The notes under the pieces are model-generated. The model was not told the origin of the DNA, ran no database searches, and was given only the letters and a program-made list of their open reading frames with translations. A program made the position numbers and the translations under genes. DNA of 64,000 nucleotides from Planctomycetales bacterium 71-10 (lineage in GTDB: Bacteria > Planctomycetota > Planctomycetia > Isosphaerales > Isosphaeraceae), in assembly GCA_001898385.1 (NCBI GenBank), contig MKTT01000098.1, positions 12,605-76,604 on the forward strand. The letters run 5' to 3'. Position 1 is the first letter of the stretch. Every line of letters starts with the position of its first letter. Positions 8,609 through 16,506 of the stretch are shown piece after piece.

Positions 8609-8806
8609 TAACGGCCTTCCCCCCTCGCGGGGGAAGGTGGCCCGAAGGGCCGGATGAGGGGGAGGACGAGCGAGAAAGCCGCCGGATTTCGCATCGGCCC
8701 GGACGGGCGGGCTTTCGGATCCCGACGGGGCTCGTGCTCCGCGTCCCCCTCATCTGACGCTTTCGGCGTCTGTCTTCCCCCGCGAGGGGGGGGAAGACCG
8801 TCGTCA
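8605..8806. repeat. Paired inverted double-hairpin repeat, copy 1
   Basis: The left arm has hairpin 1 (CCTTCCCCC 8615-8623 with GGGGGAAGG 8629-8637), hairpin 2 (GGCCC 8639-8643 with GGGCC 8647-8651) and then TGAGGGGGA. The right arm is the same design inverted: TCCCCCTCA, hairpin 2 (GACGC 8756-8760 with GCGTC 8766-8770) and hairpin 1 (CTTCCCCC 8774-8781 with GGGGGAAG 8789-8796). The two arms also pair with each other. The element begins at the stop codon of the kinase gene. It shares 30 identical bases (8731-8760) with the copy at 46647-46676. Confidence 0.85.
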
Positions 8807-8908
8807 ACGCAGACCGCCCCCGAAATCCGGCAGGCTCCTCCCCCGCCGCCCGTCGATCGGCTATCCTCGGGGCTCGTGACCGAGCGGGCCGAAACGGAGA
8901 GGGCGACG

Positions 8909-9457
8909 ATGAGCGAGCGGATCGTGCTGCGGACGGGCGAGGCGCTGGTGGAAGGGGCCGAGGACTACCTGTGCGCCGAGCCGGAGGTCGTCGTCGGCGA
9001 GCTGGACGGCCCGGTCGGCACGGCCCTGGCCACCCTGCTGGGCGACCAGGTGAAGGGGCACACGCGGGTCTTCGCGATCCTCAACAGCGACGTCCAGGTC
9101 CGGCCGGCGACCCTCATGGTCAGCAAGGTCACGGTCAAGGACGCGAAGTACACCAACATCCTGATGGGCACCGTCCAGGCCGCCATCGCCCACGGCGTCC
9201 TCGACGCCGTCCGCGCCGGCGACATCCCCAGGGACAAGGTCGACGACCTGGGCATCATCTACTCGGTCTGGCTCGACCCGTCCGTGACCGAGGTGGAAGA
9301 CCTCGACCATAAGGCCCTGTTCGACGTCCACCGCGAGGCCACCCTCAAGGTGATCCGCAAGGCCCTGCGCAAGGAGCCCACCATCGACTGGCTCCTGGAG
9401 AACCAGGACAAGGTGGAGCACTACTTCCACAAGCTGGGCGTCGACGGCGAGCTGTGA
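8909..9457 (+). CDS. Formaldehyde-activating enzyme homologue (Fae-like)
   Basis: A 182-residue protein homologous to Fae, which condenses formaldehyde with tetrahydromethanopterin in C1 metabolism, a pathway known in planctomycetes. Shared features include GEALV near the N-terminus, a Pro-x-Thr-Leu-Met stretch followed by KVTVKDAKY (PNTLMFNKVTINDA in Fae), the helix with QAAIAHGVLDAVRAGDIP, and DDLGIIYSVWLDP. By eye, the catalytic His of Methylobacterium Fae (His17, in AHID) is replaced by Glu (AEPE), and two residues are inserted just before. It may therefore be one of the Fae paralogues rather than the true enzyme. The ATG at 8909 has GGAGAGGG upstream. No other methanopterin gene is nearby. 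Confidence 0.8.
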   Translation: MSERIVLRTGEALVEGAEDYLCAEPEVVVGELDGPVGTALATLLGDQVKGHTRVFAILNSDVQVRPATLMVSKVTVKDAKYTNILMGTVQAAIAHGVLDAVRAGDIPRDKVDDLGIIYSVWLDPSVTEVEDLDHKALFDVHREATLKVIRKALRKEPTIDWLLENQDKVEHYFHKLGVDGEL

Positions 9458-9597
9458 GCCGTCGCGTTGCGAAGGGGTGAGCATGAGCCGGGCCGTCGAT
9501 CCGCGCGGGCCTCGGTTCGACAGGCCCGGCCGGGCCGCTCGGCGGCCGGGGCCGATCGCCCTCGACGACTCTGATGGGCGGCGTCGCCGACGCCGAC

Positions 9598-10308
9598 TCA
9601 ATCCCGCACGGTGGGCCGTCGCCGCAGGGCGCGGCCGGCCAGGCCGGCGAGGCCCAAGGCGCAGGAGACGATCGAAGTCGGCTCGGGGACGGCCGTGAGC
9701 GACGTGATCCGGAACTGGATCGTCGACGTCGACGCCGTATCGTCGTCGGAATCGTTCGTGTAGGCCGTCACGCTGCCGCTCAGGACGGGGAAATCGCCGT
9801 ACTGGGAGAGCGGGAGCAGCGACGTCGGCAGGTCCGGATAGGTTCCCGGCTGTCCCGCCGGGAAGCGGAAGAACAGGTGGATGGAGAGGTTGGCCAGGTA
9901 TTCGTCGTCCGGCACTCCGGAGGCGTCCAGCTTGGAAGGGTCGTCCCCGCCGTTGATGTTCGTCCCCGGATTTGTGTAGCGGAGCGAGTTCGTCACGATG
10001 GCGGCGAGGCCCTGCGACGCCTCGAATGTCCGCCCGTCGACGATCGCGTTGAAGACGTTCCCCACACCAGGGCCCACGGGGAAAATATAGGTCACGCCGA
10101 GATCCAGCACGGGCGTCCCCGTAGCCGGCCCCACCAGGCGGAGGTCACCCGAGACCTGGGCCCCCACCGGGACATCCCCGAACAGGCCGTAATCGTCGCT
10201 GACGGACGTCACGACCCCCGTGTAGTGGTAGTCGTAGATCGCATCCGCGCGGACGAGCGCGGGGAAGAGGGCGATCAGCAGCACGCCGAGGCCGAGGCGA
10301 GAAGACAT
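9598..10308 (-). CDS. PEP-CTERM sorting domain protein
   Basis: A 236-residue exported protein. It has an N-terminal signal peptide (MSSRLGLGVLLIALFPALVRA) and an extracellular-looking middle rich in Asp, Gly, Thr and Tyr (YDYHYTGVVTSV at its start). It ends in a C-terminal sorting signal: VPEPTS, a hydrophobic helix, then an RALRRR basic end. That is the PEP-CTERM pattern recognised by exosortase, which removes the helix and passes the protein to the cell surface. The ATG has GGAGCG upstream. No exosortase gene is in the window; such targets are normally scattered. The function of the middle part is unknown. Confidence 0.85.
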   Translation of the reverse strand: MSSRLGLGVLLIALFPALVRADAIYDYHYTGVVTSVSDDYGLFGDVPVGAQVSGDLRLVGPATGTPVLDLGVTYIFPVGPGVGNVFNAIVDGRTFEASQGLAAIVTNSLRYTNPGTNINGGDDPSKLDASGVPDDEYLANLSIHLFFRFPAGQPGTYPDLPTSLLPLSQYGDFPVLSGSVTAYTNDSDDDTASTSTIQFRITSLTAVPEPTSIVSCALGLAGLAGRALRRRPTVRD

Positions 10309-10550
10309 GGGCGTTCGCTCCGCGATCGGACCGGCCGCGGGCCCCGACCCCCGGGGCGCTGGACGGTCGACGGCTTGCCGAATGGCATAGTTGGTTAAAA
10401 AATCGAAATTGTCAAGTTGTTGCCGGTGGTTGGATTTGATTTCGGGTTGTTTTGGGATGAATCGGGCGTCGCGTAATGTCCAGGACGTTGCGGCGGGCCG
10501 GTCGACGCCCGAAGATGGGCCGTCGTCTGTAGCACGAAGGAGCCCCCGCC

Positions 10551-11867
10551 ATGATCCTCCCCGCCCTGATGACCCTGGTCCTCGCCGCCCCCTCGGCCGC
10601 CGACGCCAGGCCGAACGTCGTTGTGCTGCTGTGCGACGACCTCGGCTACGGCGACATCGGATGCTTCGGCCATCCCCGGATCAAGACGCCGGAGATCGAC
10701 AAGCTGGCCCGCGAGGGCGTCCGGCTGACGAGTCTCTACGCCGGCGCGCCGGTCTGCTCGCCGTCGCGCGCGGCGTTCTTCAGCGGGCGGAACCCGAACC
10801 GGCTGGGGATCCGCGACTGGATCGACCAGGGCTCGGGGATCCACCTGCCGCGCGGGACGGTCACGGTCGCCCGGGCGCTGAAGGACGCGGGCTACGCGAC
10901 GTGCCTGTCGGGGAAGTGGCACCTCAACAGCAAGTTCGACGGCAAGGAGCCCACGCCGGGCGACTTCGGGTTCGACCATTGGTTCGCCACCCAGAACAAC
11001 GCCAGGCATCAGGGGCCGTCGAACTTCGTCCGCGACGGCAAGAAGGTCGGCCCGATGGAAGGGCACGCGACGACGATCGTGGTCGACGAGGCGATCGACT
11101 TCATCAAGCGGGCCGGCGACCGCCCGTTCGCCGTCTTCGTCACCTTCCACGCCCCGCACGAGCAGGTCGAGGCCCCGCCCGCCTACACGGCGATGTACGA
11201 CGACGTGCCCGACCCCACGACCCGCGACTACTACGGCGCCGTCTCGCTCGTCGACCACGAGGTCGGCCGGCTCGTCGCGTTCCTGGACGCGAACGGCCTG
11301 GGCGCGAATACGCTCGTCCTCTTCACGAGCGACAACGGCCCCGAGGGCCTCCGGCGCTATCCCAAGGCGATCCACTCGCACGGCTCGGCGGCCCCGCTGC
11401 GAGGCGGGAAGTTGACGATGTACGAAGGGGGCCTGCGCGTGCCGGGCGTCGCCCGCTGGCCGGCCCGCATCAAGCCGGGCGGCGAGAGCGCCGAGCCGAT
11501 CGTCTTCTACGACGTGTTGCCGACCCTCTGCGCCCTCGCGGGCGTCCCGGTCCCCGCGGAGGCGAAGACCGACGGCGTTGACGTCCTGCCGATCCTGACC
11601 GAAGGCCGGCCCGTCGAGCGTCCCGTGCCGCTCCACTGGCAGTACGACGTCGCCATCGACGGCCCCTGGCGGCTCGCCCTGCGCCGCGGGCCGTGGAAGC
11701 TGCTCGCCGACGCCGACCTCGAGCGGTTCGCCCTCTACGACGTCGTCGCCGACGTCGCCGAGGCTCGCGACCTCTCCGCGGATCATCCCGACACGGTCCG
11801 GGACCTCCGTGCGGCGATGGAACGGCTGGTCGTCTCGCCGACCTCGGTTGAAAGGAAAGGGCCATGA
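10551..11867 (+). CDS. Sulfatase (formylglycine-dependent)
   Basis: A 438-residue arylsulfatase-type enzyme with a signal peptide (first about 19 residues). It has the metal-binding LLCDDLGYGD (Asp29, Asp30), the formylglycine signature CSPSRAAFFSGR with Cys69 as the residue to be oxidised, GKWHL, and a downstream FTSDNGPEG that completes the calcium site. It would hydrolyse sulfate esters, probably of sulfated polysaccharides, in the periplasm or outside the cell. Planctomycetes are known for many such genes. The next gene overlaps by four bases (ATGA), so the two are translated together. Upstream lies a 240-bp region, part of it AT-rich (about 10385-10460), that probably holds the promoter. 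The substrate cannot be told. Confidence 0.92.
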   Translation: MILPALMTLVLAAPSAADARPNVVVLLCDDLGYGDIGCFGHPRIKTPEIDKLAREGVRLTSLYAGAPVCSPSRAAFFSGRNPNRLGIRDWIDQGSGIHLPRGTVTVARALKDAGYATCLSGKWHLNSKFDGKEPTPGDFGFDHWFATQNNARHQGPSNFVRDGKKVGPMEGHATTIVVDEAIDFIKRAGDRPFAVFVTFHAPHEQVEAPPAYTAMYDDVPDPTTRDYYGAVSLVDHEVGRLVAFLDANGLGANTLVLFTSDNGPEGLRRYPKAIHSHGSAAPLRGGKLTMYEGGLRVPGVARWPARIKPGGESAEPIVFYDVLPTLCALAGVPVPAEAKTDGVDVLPILTEGRPVERPVPLHWQYDVAIDGPWRLALRRGPWKLLADADLERFALYDVVADVAEARDLSADHPDTVRDLRAAMERLVVSPTSVERKGP

Positions 11868-13339
11868 GCCGGAATCGATATGGGCTTCGCTTCGTCCTGG
11901 CGCTCGCCTGCTGCGGGGGGGCCTGCTTCGGGGAGGAGCCCTCGCCGCCCGCCTCCGCGCAACAAGCTCCTCCGGATCGGCCCGTGCTGGTGGGGAACGT
12001 CTTCCCGCACATGACCGTGACGGCCCCCGGCGTGCGGAGCGACAGCGAGACCGGCATCGGGGCGATGATCCCCTGGGCCGACCGCCTGTGGGCCGTCGGC
12101 TACGTCGCCCACATCCGCGGCGACGGGATCGGCCTGTACGAGATCGGCGCGGACCTGTCGTTCAAGAAGCATCCCGAATCCGTCACCGGCACGTTCGCGA
12201 ATCGGCTCGTCCACTGGGACTCGAAGCAGGCGATCATCGGCCCGCACGTCATCGACGCCGCGGGGAACGTCCGGGCCTTCGCCGAACTCGCGAAGCACCG
12301 CCTGACCGCCACCGCCCGACACCTCGTCGACCCGAAGAACAAGGTCTACTTCCTGACCATGGAAGGGCTCCTGTTCGAAGCCGACGTGAACACGCTGGAG
12401 ACGACCAAGCTGGCCGACCTCGTCGCCGAGCTGAAGATCCCCAAGGGGGCGCAGCCGCACTTCAAGGGGGCCTTCTCCGCGCAGGGGCGGCTGGTGGTCG
12501 CCAACAACACCTATGAGGAGCCGGAATTCCTGGGCGAGCGGGCCGGCGGCCGGCTCGCCGAGTGGGACGGCCAGGCGTGGACCGTCCTGGAGGAGAACCC
12601 GTTCATCGAGGTCTCCGGCAAGCAGAACCCCGTCGCCGGCGGTCGCTACGGCAACACCCTGTTCGCGGTCGGCTGGGACCGGGCTTCGGTGATCCTGCGC
12701 GTCCTGCACGGCGGCGAATGGCGGCGATACCGGCTCCCCAAGGGGGGCCAGTCCTGGGACCACACCTGGAACACCGAATGGATGCGCATCCGGGAGGTCC
12801 AGACGGAACGCTACCTGATGGACGCCTTCGGCATCTTCTACGACCTGCCGCCGATGGTCTACGGCGGGAACGTCTGGGGGATCCGCCCCATCGCGAACCA
12901 CCTGCGCATCTGCCCGGACATGGTCACCTGGCGGGGCCTGCTCGTCCTGGCCGGCGACCAGACCGACAACGCCGTCGGGCAGCCGCAGTCGAACTTCTGG
13001 TTCGGCAACATCGACGACCTCTGGCGCTGGGGCAAGCCCGGCGGCTGGGGTGCCGTCTGGTGGGACCAGGCCGTCGAGGCCGGCTCCGTCTCCGACCCGT
13101 TCCTCATGACGGGCTTCGACAAGAAGGTGCTCCACCTGTCGCACGCGGCCAAGGAGGACGTGACGTTCACCGTGGAGGTCGACTTCCTCGGCACGGGGGC
13201 CTGGAAGACCTACCGGCAGATCACCGTCCCCGCCGAGGGATACGCGCATCACGAGTTCCCCGACGCCTACAGCGCCCACTGGGTGCGCGTGCGCGCCGAC
13301 CGCGCCTGCCGGGCGACGGCGTCGTTCGCGTACAACTGA
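11864..13339 (+). CDS. Secreted protein of unknown function coupled to sulfatase
   Basis: A 491-residue protein with a signal peptide containing cysteines (FVLALACCGGACFGEE; possibly a lipoprotein). The body has repeated Trp/Gly-rich strands such as IGAMIPWADRLWAVGY, RYGNTLFAVGWDRASVI and GRLVVANNTYEEPEFLG, which look like blades of a beta-propeller. It ends in a beta-sandwich-like segment (VTFTVEVDFLGTGAWKTYRQI). Its start codon overlaps the sulfatase stop (ATGA), with AAGGAAAGG upstream. The coupling suggests it works on the same sulfated glycan, perhaps by binding or lyase-like action, but no catalytic motif is visible. I cannot assign a family from sequence alone. Confidence 0.75.
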   Translation: MSRNRYGLRFVLALACCGGACFGEEPSPPASAQQAPPDRPVLVGNVFPHMTVTAPGVRSDSETGIGAMIPWADRLWAVGYVAHIRGDGIGLYEIGADLSFKKHPESVTGTFANRLVHWDSKQAIIGPHVIDAAGNVRAFAELAKHRLTATARHLVDPKNKVYFLTMEGLLFEADVNTLETTKLADLVAELKIPKGAQPHFKGAFSAQGRLVVANNTYEEPEFLGERAGGRLAEWDGQAWTVLEENPFIEVSGKQNPVAGGRYGNTLFAVGWDRASVILRVLHGGEWRRYRLPKGGQSWDHTWNTEWMRIREVQTERYLMDAFGIFYDLPPMVYGGNVWGIRPIANHLRICPDMVTWRGLLVLAGDQTDNAVGQPQSNFWFGNIDDLWRWGKPGGWGAVWWDQAVEAGSVSDPFLMTGFDKKVLHLSHAAKEDVTFTVEVDFLGTGAWKTYRQITVPAEGYAHHEFPDAYSAHWVRVRADRACRATASFAYN

Positions 13340-13436
13340 TCGATTACGCCCCGACTTGTCGCGGGACTTGCAGACCAGGGCGGGCCCGATCGATGATGCG
13401 GTCGGCCGTGAGCCGGCCGATGCCGGCCGCATCGTC

Positions 13437-14018
13437 TCAAGTAGGTCTGGGACGTGCGACCTTCTGAGGGCCGTCGTGCGCATCGGCTCGGCGCGACTTC
13501 GCCTCGTCTCCTTTTTGCTCGCTCTCGATCGCGACGACGAATGGCCGACTCGCCCCCGACAGCACGACCGAGCCGGGATCACCGCCGGTGGGCCTGACCG
13601 CGGCCAGGTGCATGAACAAGAATGTCGGCAGGTAGATCAAGAGCCACAGGCCCGCCACGCCCAACATCCAGTGCGCCTCGACCTCTTCGCCCGGGGCCGG
13701 CCGGGGGGTGAAGGCGAAGCCGATTCCCATCAGCACAAGCAGCGACACGAAGCCGAAAACGATGAACCTCGCCCGTCGCGGCCAGTAATTTCGGTGGCGT
13801 TCACAGAAGGGAAAGCCGCCGGGCGATTGACCAGCGTCGCGGAGAGTCGAACCCCAAAACGCGAGCAGGCCGAACAGAGGAGAGACCATCGCCCAGGCCA
13901 GCGAAGGTGAACCTACCCCGGCGAACAGGCGATGGTCCGCCCGATCCCCGCAGACGATGCATATCGAAGGCAAGGAACCGTCCGCGATCTGGGCCCGATG
14001 CACGACGCACTTCGCCAT
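13437..14018 (-). CDS. Small membrane protein with N-terminal Cys/His cluster
   Basis: A 193-residue protein, unrecognised by family. Cys4, His7, Cys20 and Cys23 (ICIVCG) look like a zinc-ribbon-type site. About three hydrophobic segments follow (SLAWAMVSPLFGLLAFWG, RFIVFGFVSLLVLMGIGFAF, WMLGVAGLWLLIYLPTFLFM), with a CERH motif before the second. It ends in a charged tail. The start at 14018 has GGAGG eight bases upstream; the open frame extends to 14258 but that part is low in complexity. A TATACC motif on the minus strand near 14222-14227 could be its -10. It lies just past the minus-strand terminator at 14268-14302, so it is a separate unit. Confidence 0.65.
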   Translation of the reverse strand: MAKCVVHRAQIADGSLPSICIVCGDRADHRLFAGVGSPSLAWAMVSPLFGLLAFWGSTLRDAGQSPGGFPFCERHRNYWPRRARFIVFGFVSLLVLMGIGFAFTPRPAPGEEVEAHWMLGVAGLWLLIYLPTFLFMHLAAVRPTGGDPGSVVLSGASRPFVVAIESEQKGDEAKSRRADAHDGPQKVARPRPT

Positions 14019-14267
14019 CCTCCCGGCCTCCAACAGGTCGATCGCCGGGGGCATGGGACCCGATCTTGATGACTCGTCGTTTCGCCGCGGAGGGCGAACT
14101 GACGGGGGTGGCACCCTCAATCGACGGATGCCGAGTCTCCTGGGTAGCCGGGGCGGAGTCAACGGCTGGGTGGCGCGAGAGTTGGATAAGGCCCGCAGCA
14201 TGACGGACGAGTAGCTCGGACTGGTATAGTTCTCGCTTCTCCTCGCAGCATCGCCCAATCTCCGCGC

Positions 14268-14302
14268 AAAAAAAAGCCCGGCTCCCCCCGAGGGAGCCGG
14301 GC
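14268..14302 (-). terminator. Rho-independent terminator, minus strand
   Basis: A perfect 11-bp stem, GCCCGGCTCCC (14276-14286) with GGGAGCCGGGC (14292-14302), has a five-base loop. Read on the minus strand it is followed by eight U residues (A-tract 14268-14275). It is by far the best terminator in the window. It ends whatever minus-strand transcript comes from about 14340-14620; the plus strand has no U-tract. Confidence 0.9.
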
Positions 14303-14338
14303 ACAGCCAGGGAGAACGACGCTTGCTCGAGGAGGCTG

Positions 14339-14566
14339 TCAGGTCTCGACTGTCGCCGGAAACCTTGACTTGACTTGGGGAAGCGACGGGAGGCCCTCTC
14401 TGGCGTCGGCCTCGTCGTCTTCGATGCCGGGACTAAGAGCACGGCCCGTGCCCAAGACGTGGACGATCTGCTCGGGTTTCAGTGAGATTCTCGCAAGTCT
14501 TGGCTTGAATACGAGATAAGGCGCGAAAAAAACCGCCGTCGCGTCTCTCGCATCCTCCTCGGCCAA
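14339..14566 (-). CDS. Possible 75-residue protein upstream of terminator
   Basis: A minus-strand ORF with a TTG start and a stop codon 37 bases before the terminator stem. The protein (AVFFAPYLVFKPRLARISLK in the first third; GIEDDEADAREGLPSLPQ later) matches no family I know. There is no clear ribosome-binding site before the TTG. A TATTAT -10-like box lies at 14620-14625 on the minus strand but lacks a -35. Its main support is the strong terminator, which needs a transcript to end; that transcript could equally be a non-coding RNA. The flanking region 14567-14778 shows nothing else. Confidence 0.35.
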   Translation of the reverse strand: MAEEDARDATAVFFAPYLVFKPRLARISLKPEQIVHVLGTGRALSPGIEDDEADAREGLPSLPQVKSRFPATVET

Positions 14567-14778
14567 GGATTCTTAGCCCTTGGTCGGCCTCGCCTGCACG
14601 GAATGTGATCACGGGTTGCATAATACGAATGCACGAAATTCAGCCCGACATCTGCCCCGCGAGGTCGACGACGCGGAGAAACCGCGGTTGACGGATTCGG
14701 CCGGAATGCCGGAAGCTGGGGAAAACGCAGGGGCTTTCCGCGGATCGGCTTGGGCGCGAGCGAAAGGATCAGGCGGCG

Positions 14779-16455
14779 ATGAAGGTCATGGTTCTGGGGC
14801 TGGACGGGGCGACCTGGGACATCCTGGGGCCCCTGGCCGCCGAAGGGCTCCTGCCCAACATCGATCGCCTGCGCCGGGGCGGCGCTTCGGGCGAGTTGCG
14901 GTCGGTCTTCCCGCCGCTGAGCCCCGTCGCCTGGACGGGCGTGATGACCGGGAAGAACTCCGGCAAGCACGGCGTCTTCGAATTCCTGGAGCACGACCAC
15001 GACCCCATGAAGGGGAAGGTCAACTCCTCGCGCGCGATCCGCGCCGACCTCCTCTGGGAGATCCTCGCCCGCCACGGCAAGCGGACCATCGCCGGCGGCG
15101 TGCCGATGAGCTACCCCCCGCGGCCGGCGAAGGACTTCCCCGGCTTCTACCTGGGCGACTTCCTCAGCCCGGAGAACGCCCCGGACTTCGCCAGCGACCC
15201 GGCCCTGTTCGCCGAACTGGAGAAGGCCGTCGGCCCCTACCGCGCGTGGTCGACCAGCATCCACGACGGCAAGAACGAGGAGGCGGTCGTCGACGACCTG
15301 ACGGCGTTCCTCGACCAGCACCTCAAGACGATCGCGTTCCTGATGGGCCGGGTCCCCTGGGACCTCCTCATGTTCGACCTCATGGCCACCGACCGCTTCG
15401 GCCATGAGCTGTGGCACGCCTGGGACACCGCCCACGCCGCCGCGAAGGGGGACGAATCGCGACTGGAAGCCCTACGCCCCAAGCTATTGGAGTTCTGGAA
15501 GACGCTCGACCGCGGCCTGGGGGCGATCTTCGAGAAGGCGGATTCGGACACGACGTTCTTGCTGATGAGCGACCACGGCTTCGGGCCGATCGAGCATTAC
15601 GTCAACTTCAACGTCTGGCTGCTGGAGAAGGGGTACATCGCGCTGAAGGGCGGGATGTACGTCAGGCAGAAGCACTGGTTCTACCGCCGCGGCGTGACGC
15701 CCGAGTGGTTCTACGGCCTGATGAGCAGGTGGGGGATGGCGAACCATCGCGTCACCCGCTTCCGCGGCAAGCAGGAGAGCTGGATCGACCGCCTGGGCGA
15801 GAAGGCGTTCCTCTCGCGCGAGCACATCGACTGGTCGCGCACGCGGGCCTACGCGCAGGGGAACTTCGGCCAGATCTTCCTGAACCTGAAGGGCCGCCAG
15901 CCGCAGGGCTGCGTCGACCCGAAGGACGCCCGGACGCTGCTCGACGAGATCAAGGCCGGGCTGATGGAGATCACCGACCCGAAGACCGGCGAGCGCCTGG
16001 TGGAGCACGTCCACGAGGGCGCCGACCTCTACCACGGCCCGCACGCCGAGAAGGCGCCGGACCTGACGGTGGTGCTGAAGGACTGGAAATATCGGACGAT
16101 CGGCCTGCACGACTTCACGACGCACAAGGTCGTCGCGCCCGCGTTCGGCCCGACCGGCGACCATCGGATGGAAGGCGTGCTGATCGCCGGCGGCCCCGGC
16201 ATCCAGCCCCACACGACCCCGCAAGGCGCGAACCTCCTCGACATCGCGCCCACGGTCCTCCACCTGCTGGGCCTCCCCGTCCCCGCCGACATGGACGGCC
16301 GCGTCCTCTCCGAACTCCTCACCCCCGACCTCGCCGCCACCGCCGACCGTCGCGAGGACCGCGGCGACGACCACGGCGCGGCCGACGGCCCCACCTACGA
16401 GGAGGAGGACGAGGCCGCCATCCAGGCCCGGCTGGCGGACCTGGGCTACCTGTAA
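14779..16455 (+). CDS. Alkaline phosphatase superfamily phosphodiesterase-like protein
   Basis: A 558-residue protein of the type I phosphodiesterase/nucleotide pyrophosphatase group. VLGLDGATWD supplies the first metal Asp (Asp9), SPVAWTGVMTGKNSGKHG holds the Ser/Thr nucleophile region (about residues 48-53), LLMSDHGFGP gives the Asp-His metal pair, and TGDHRMEG a further His. The C-terminal DEAAIQARLADLGYL tail is common in this bacterial and archaeal subfamily. No signal peptide is seen, so it is probably cytoplasmic. It may hydrolyse a nucleotide or phospholipid-like phosphodiester; the substrate is unknown. The start is ATG with AGG upstream. It is followed 51 bases later by the acyltransferase, possibly in one transcript. 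Confidence 0.85.
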   Translation: MKVMVLGLDGATWDILGPLAAEGLLPNIDRLRRGGASGELRSVFPPLSPVAWTGVMTGKNSGKHGVFEFLEHDHDPMKGKVNSSRAIRADLLWEILARHGKRTIAGGVPMSYPPRPAKDFPGFYLGDFLSPENAPDFASDPALFAELEKAVGPYRAWSTSIHDGKNEEAVVDDLTAFLDQHLKTIAFLMGRVPWDLLMFDLMATDRFGHELWHAWDTAHAAAKGDESRLEALRPKLLEFWKTLDRGLGAIFEKADSDTTFLLMSDHGFGPIEHYVNFNVWLLEKGYIALKGGMYVRQKHWFYRRGVTPEWFYGLMSRWGMANHRVTRFRGKQESWIDRLGEKAFLSREHIDWSRTRAYAQGNFGQIFLNLKGRQPQGCVDPKDARTLLDEIKAGLMEITDPKTGERLVEHVHEGADLYHGPHAEKAPDLTVVLKDWKYRTIGLHDFTTHKVVAPAFGPTGDHRMEGVLIAGGPGIQPHTTPQGANLLDIAPTVLHLLGLPVPADMDGRVLSELLTPDLAATADRREDRGDDHGAADGPTYEEEDEAAIQARLADLGYL

Positions 16456-16506
16456 TCGGACGGCCGCGCGGCCCAATAACGGGCGAGGTCGTGCGAACGT
16501 CTTCCC

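Noticed and set aside
13340..13436. Terminator between the secreted protein gene and the convergent membrane protein gene
   Set aside because: No stem followed by a U-tract is present on either strand.
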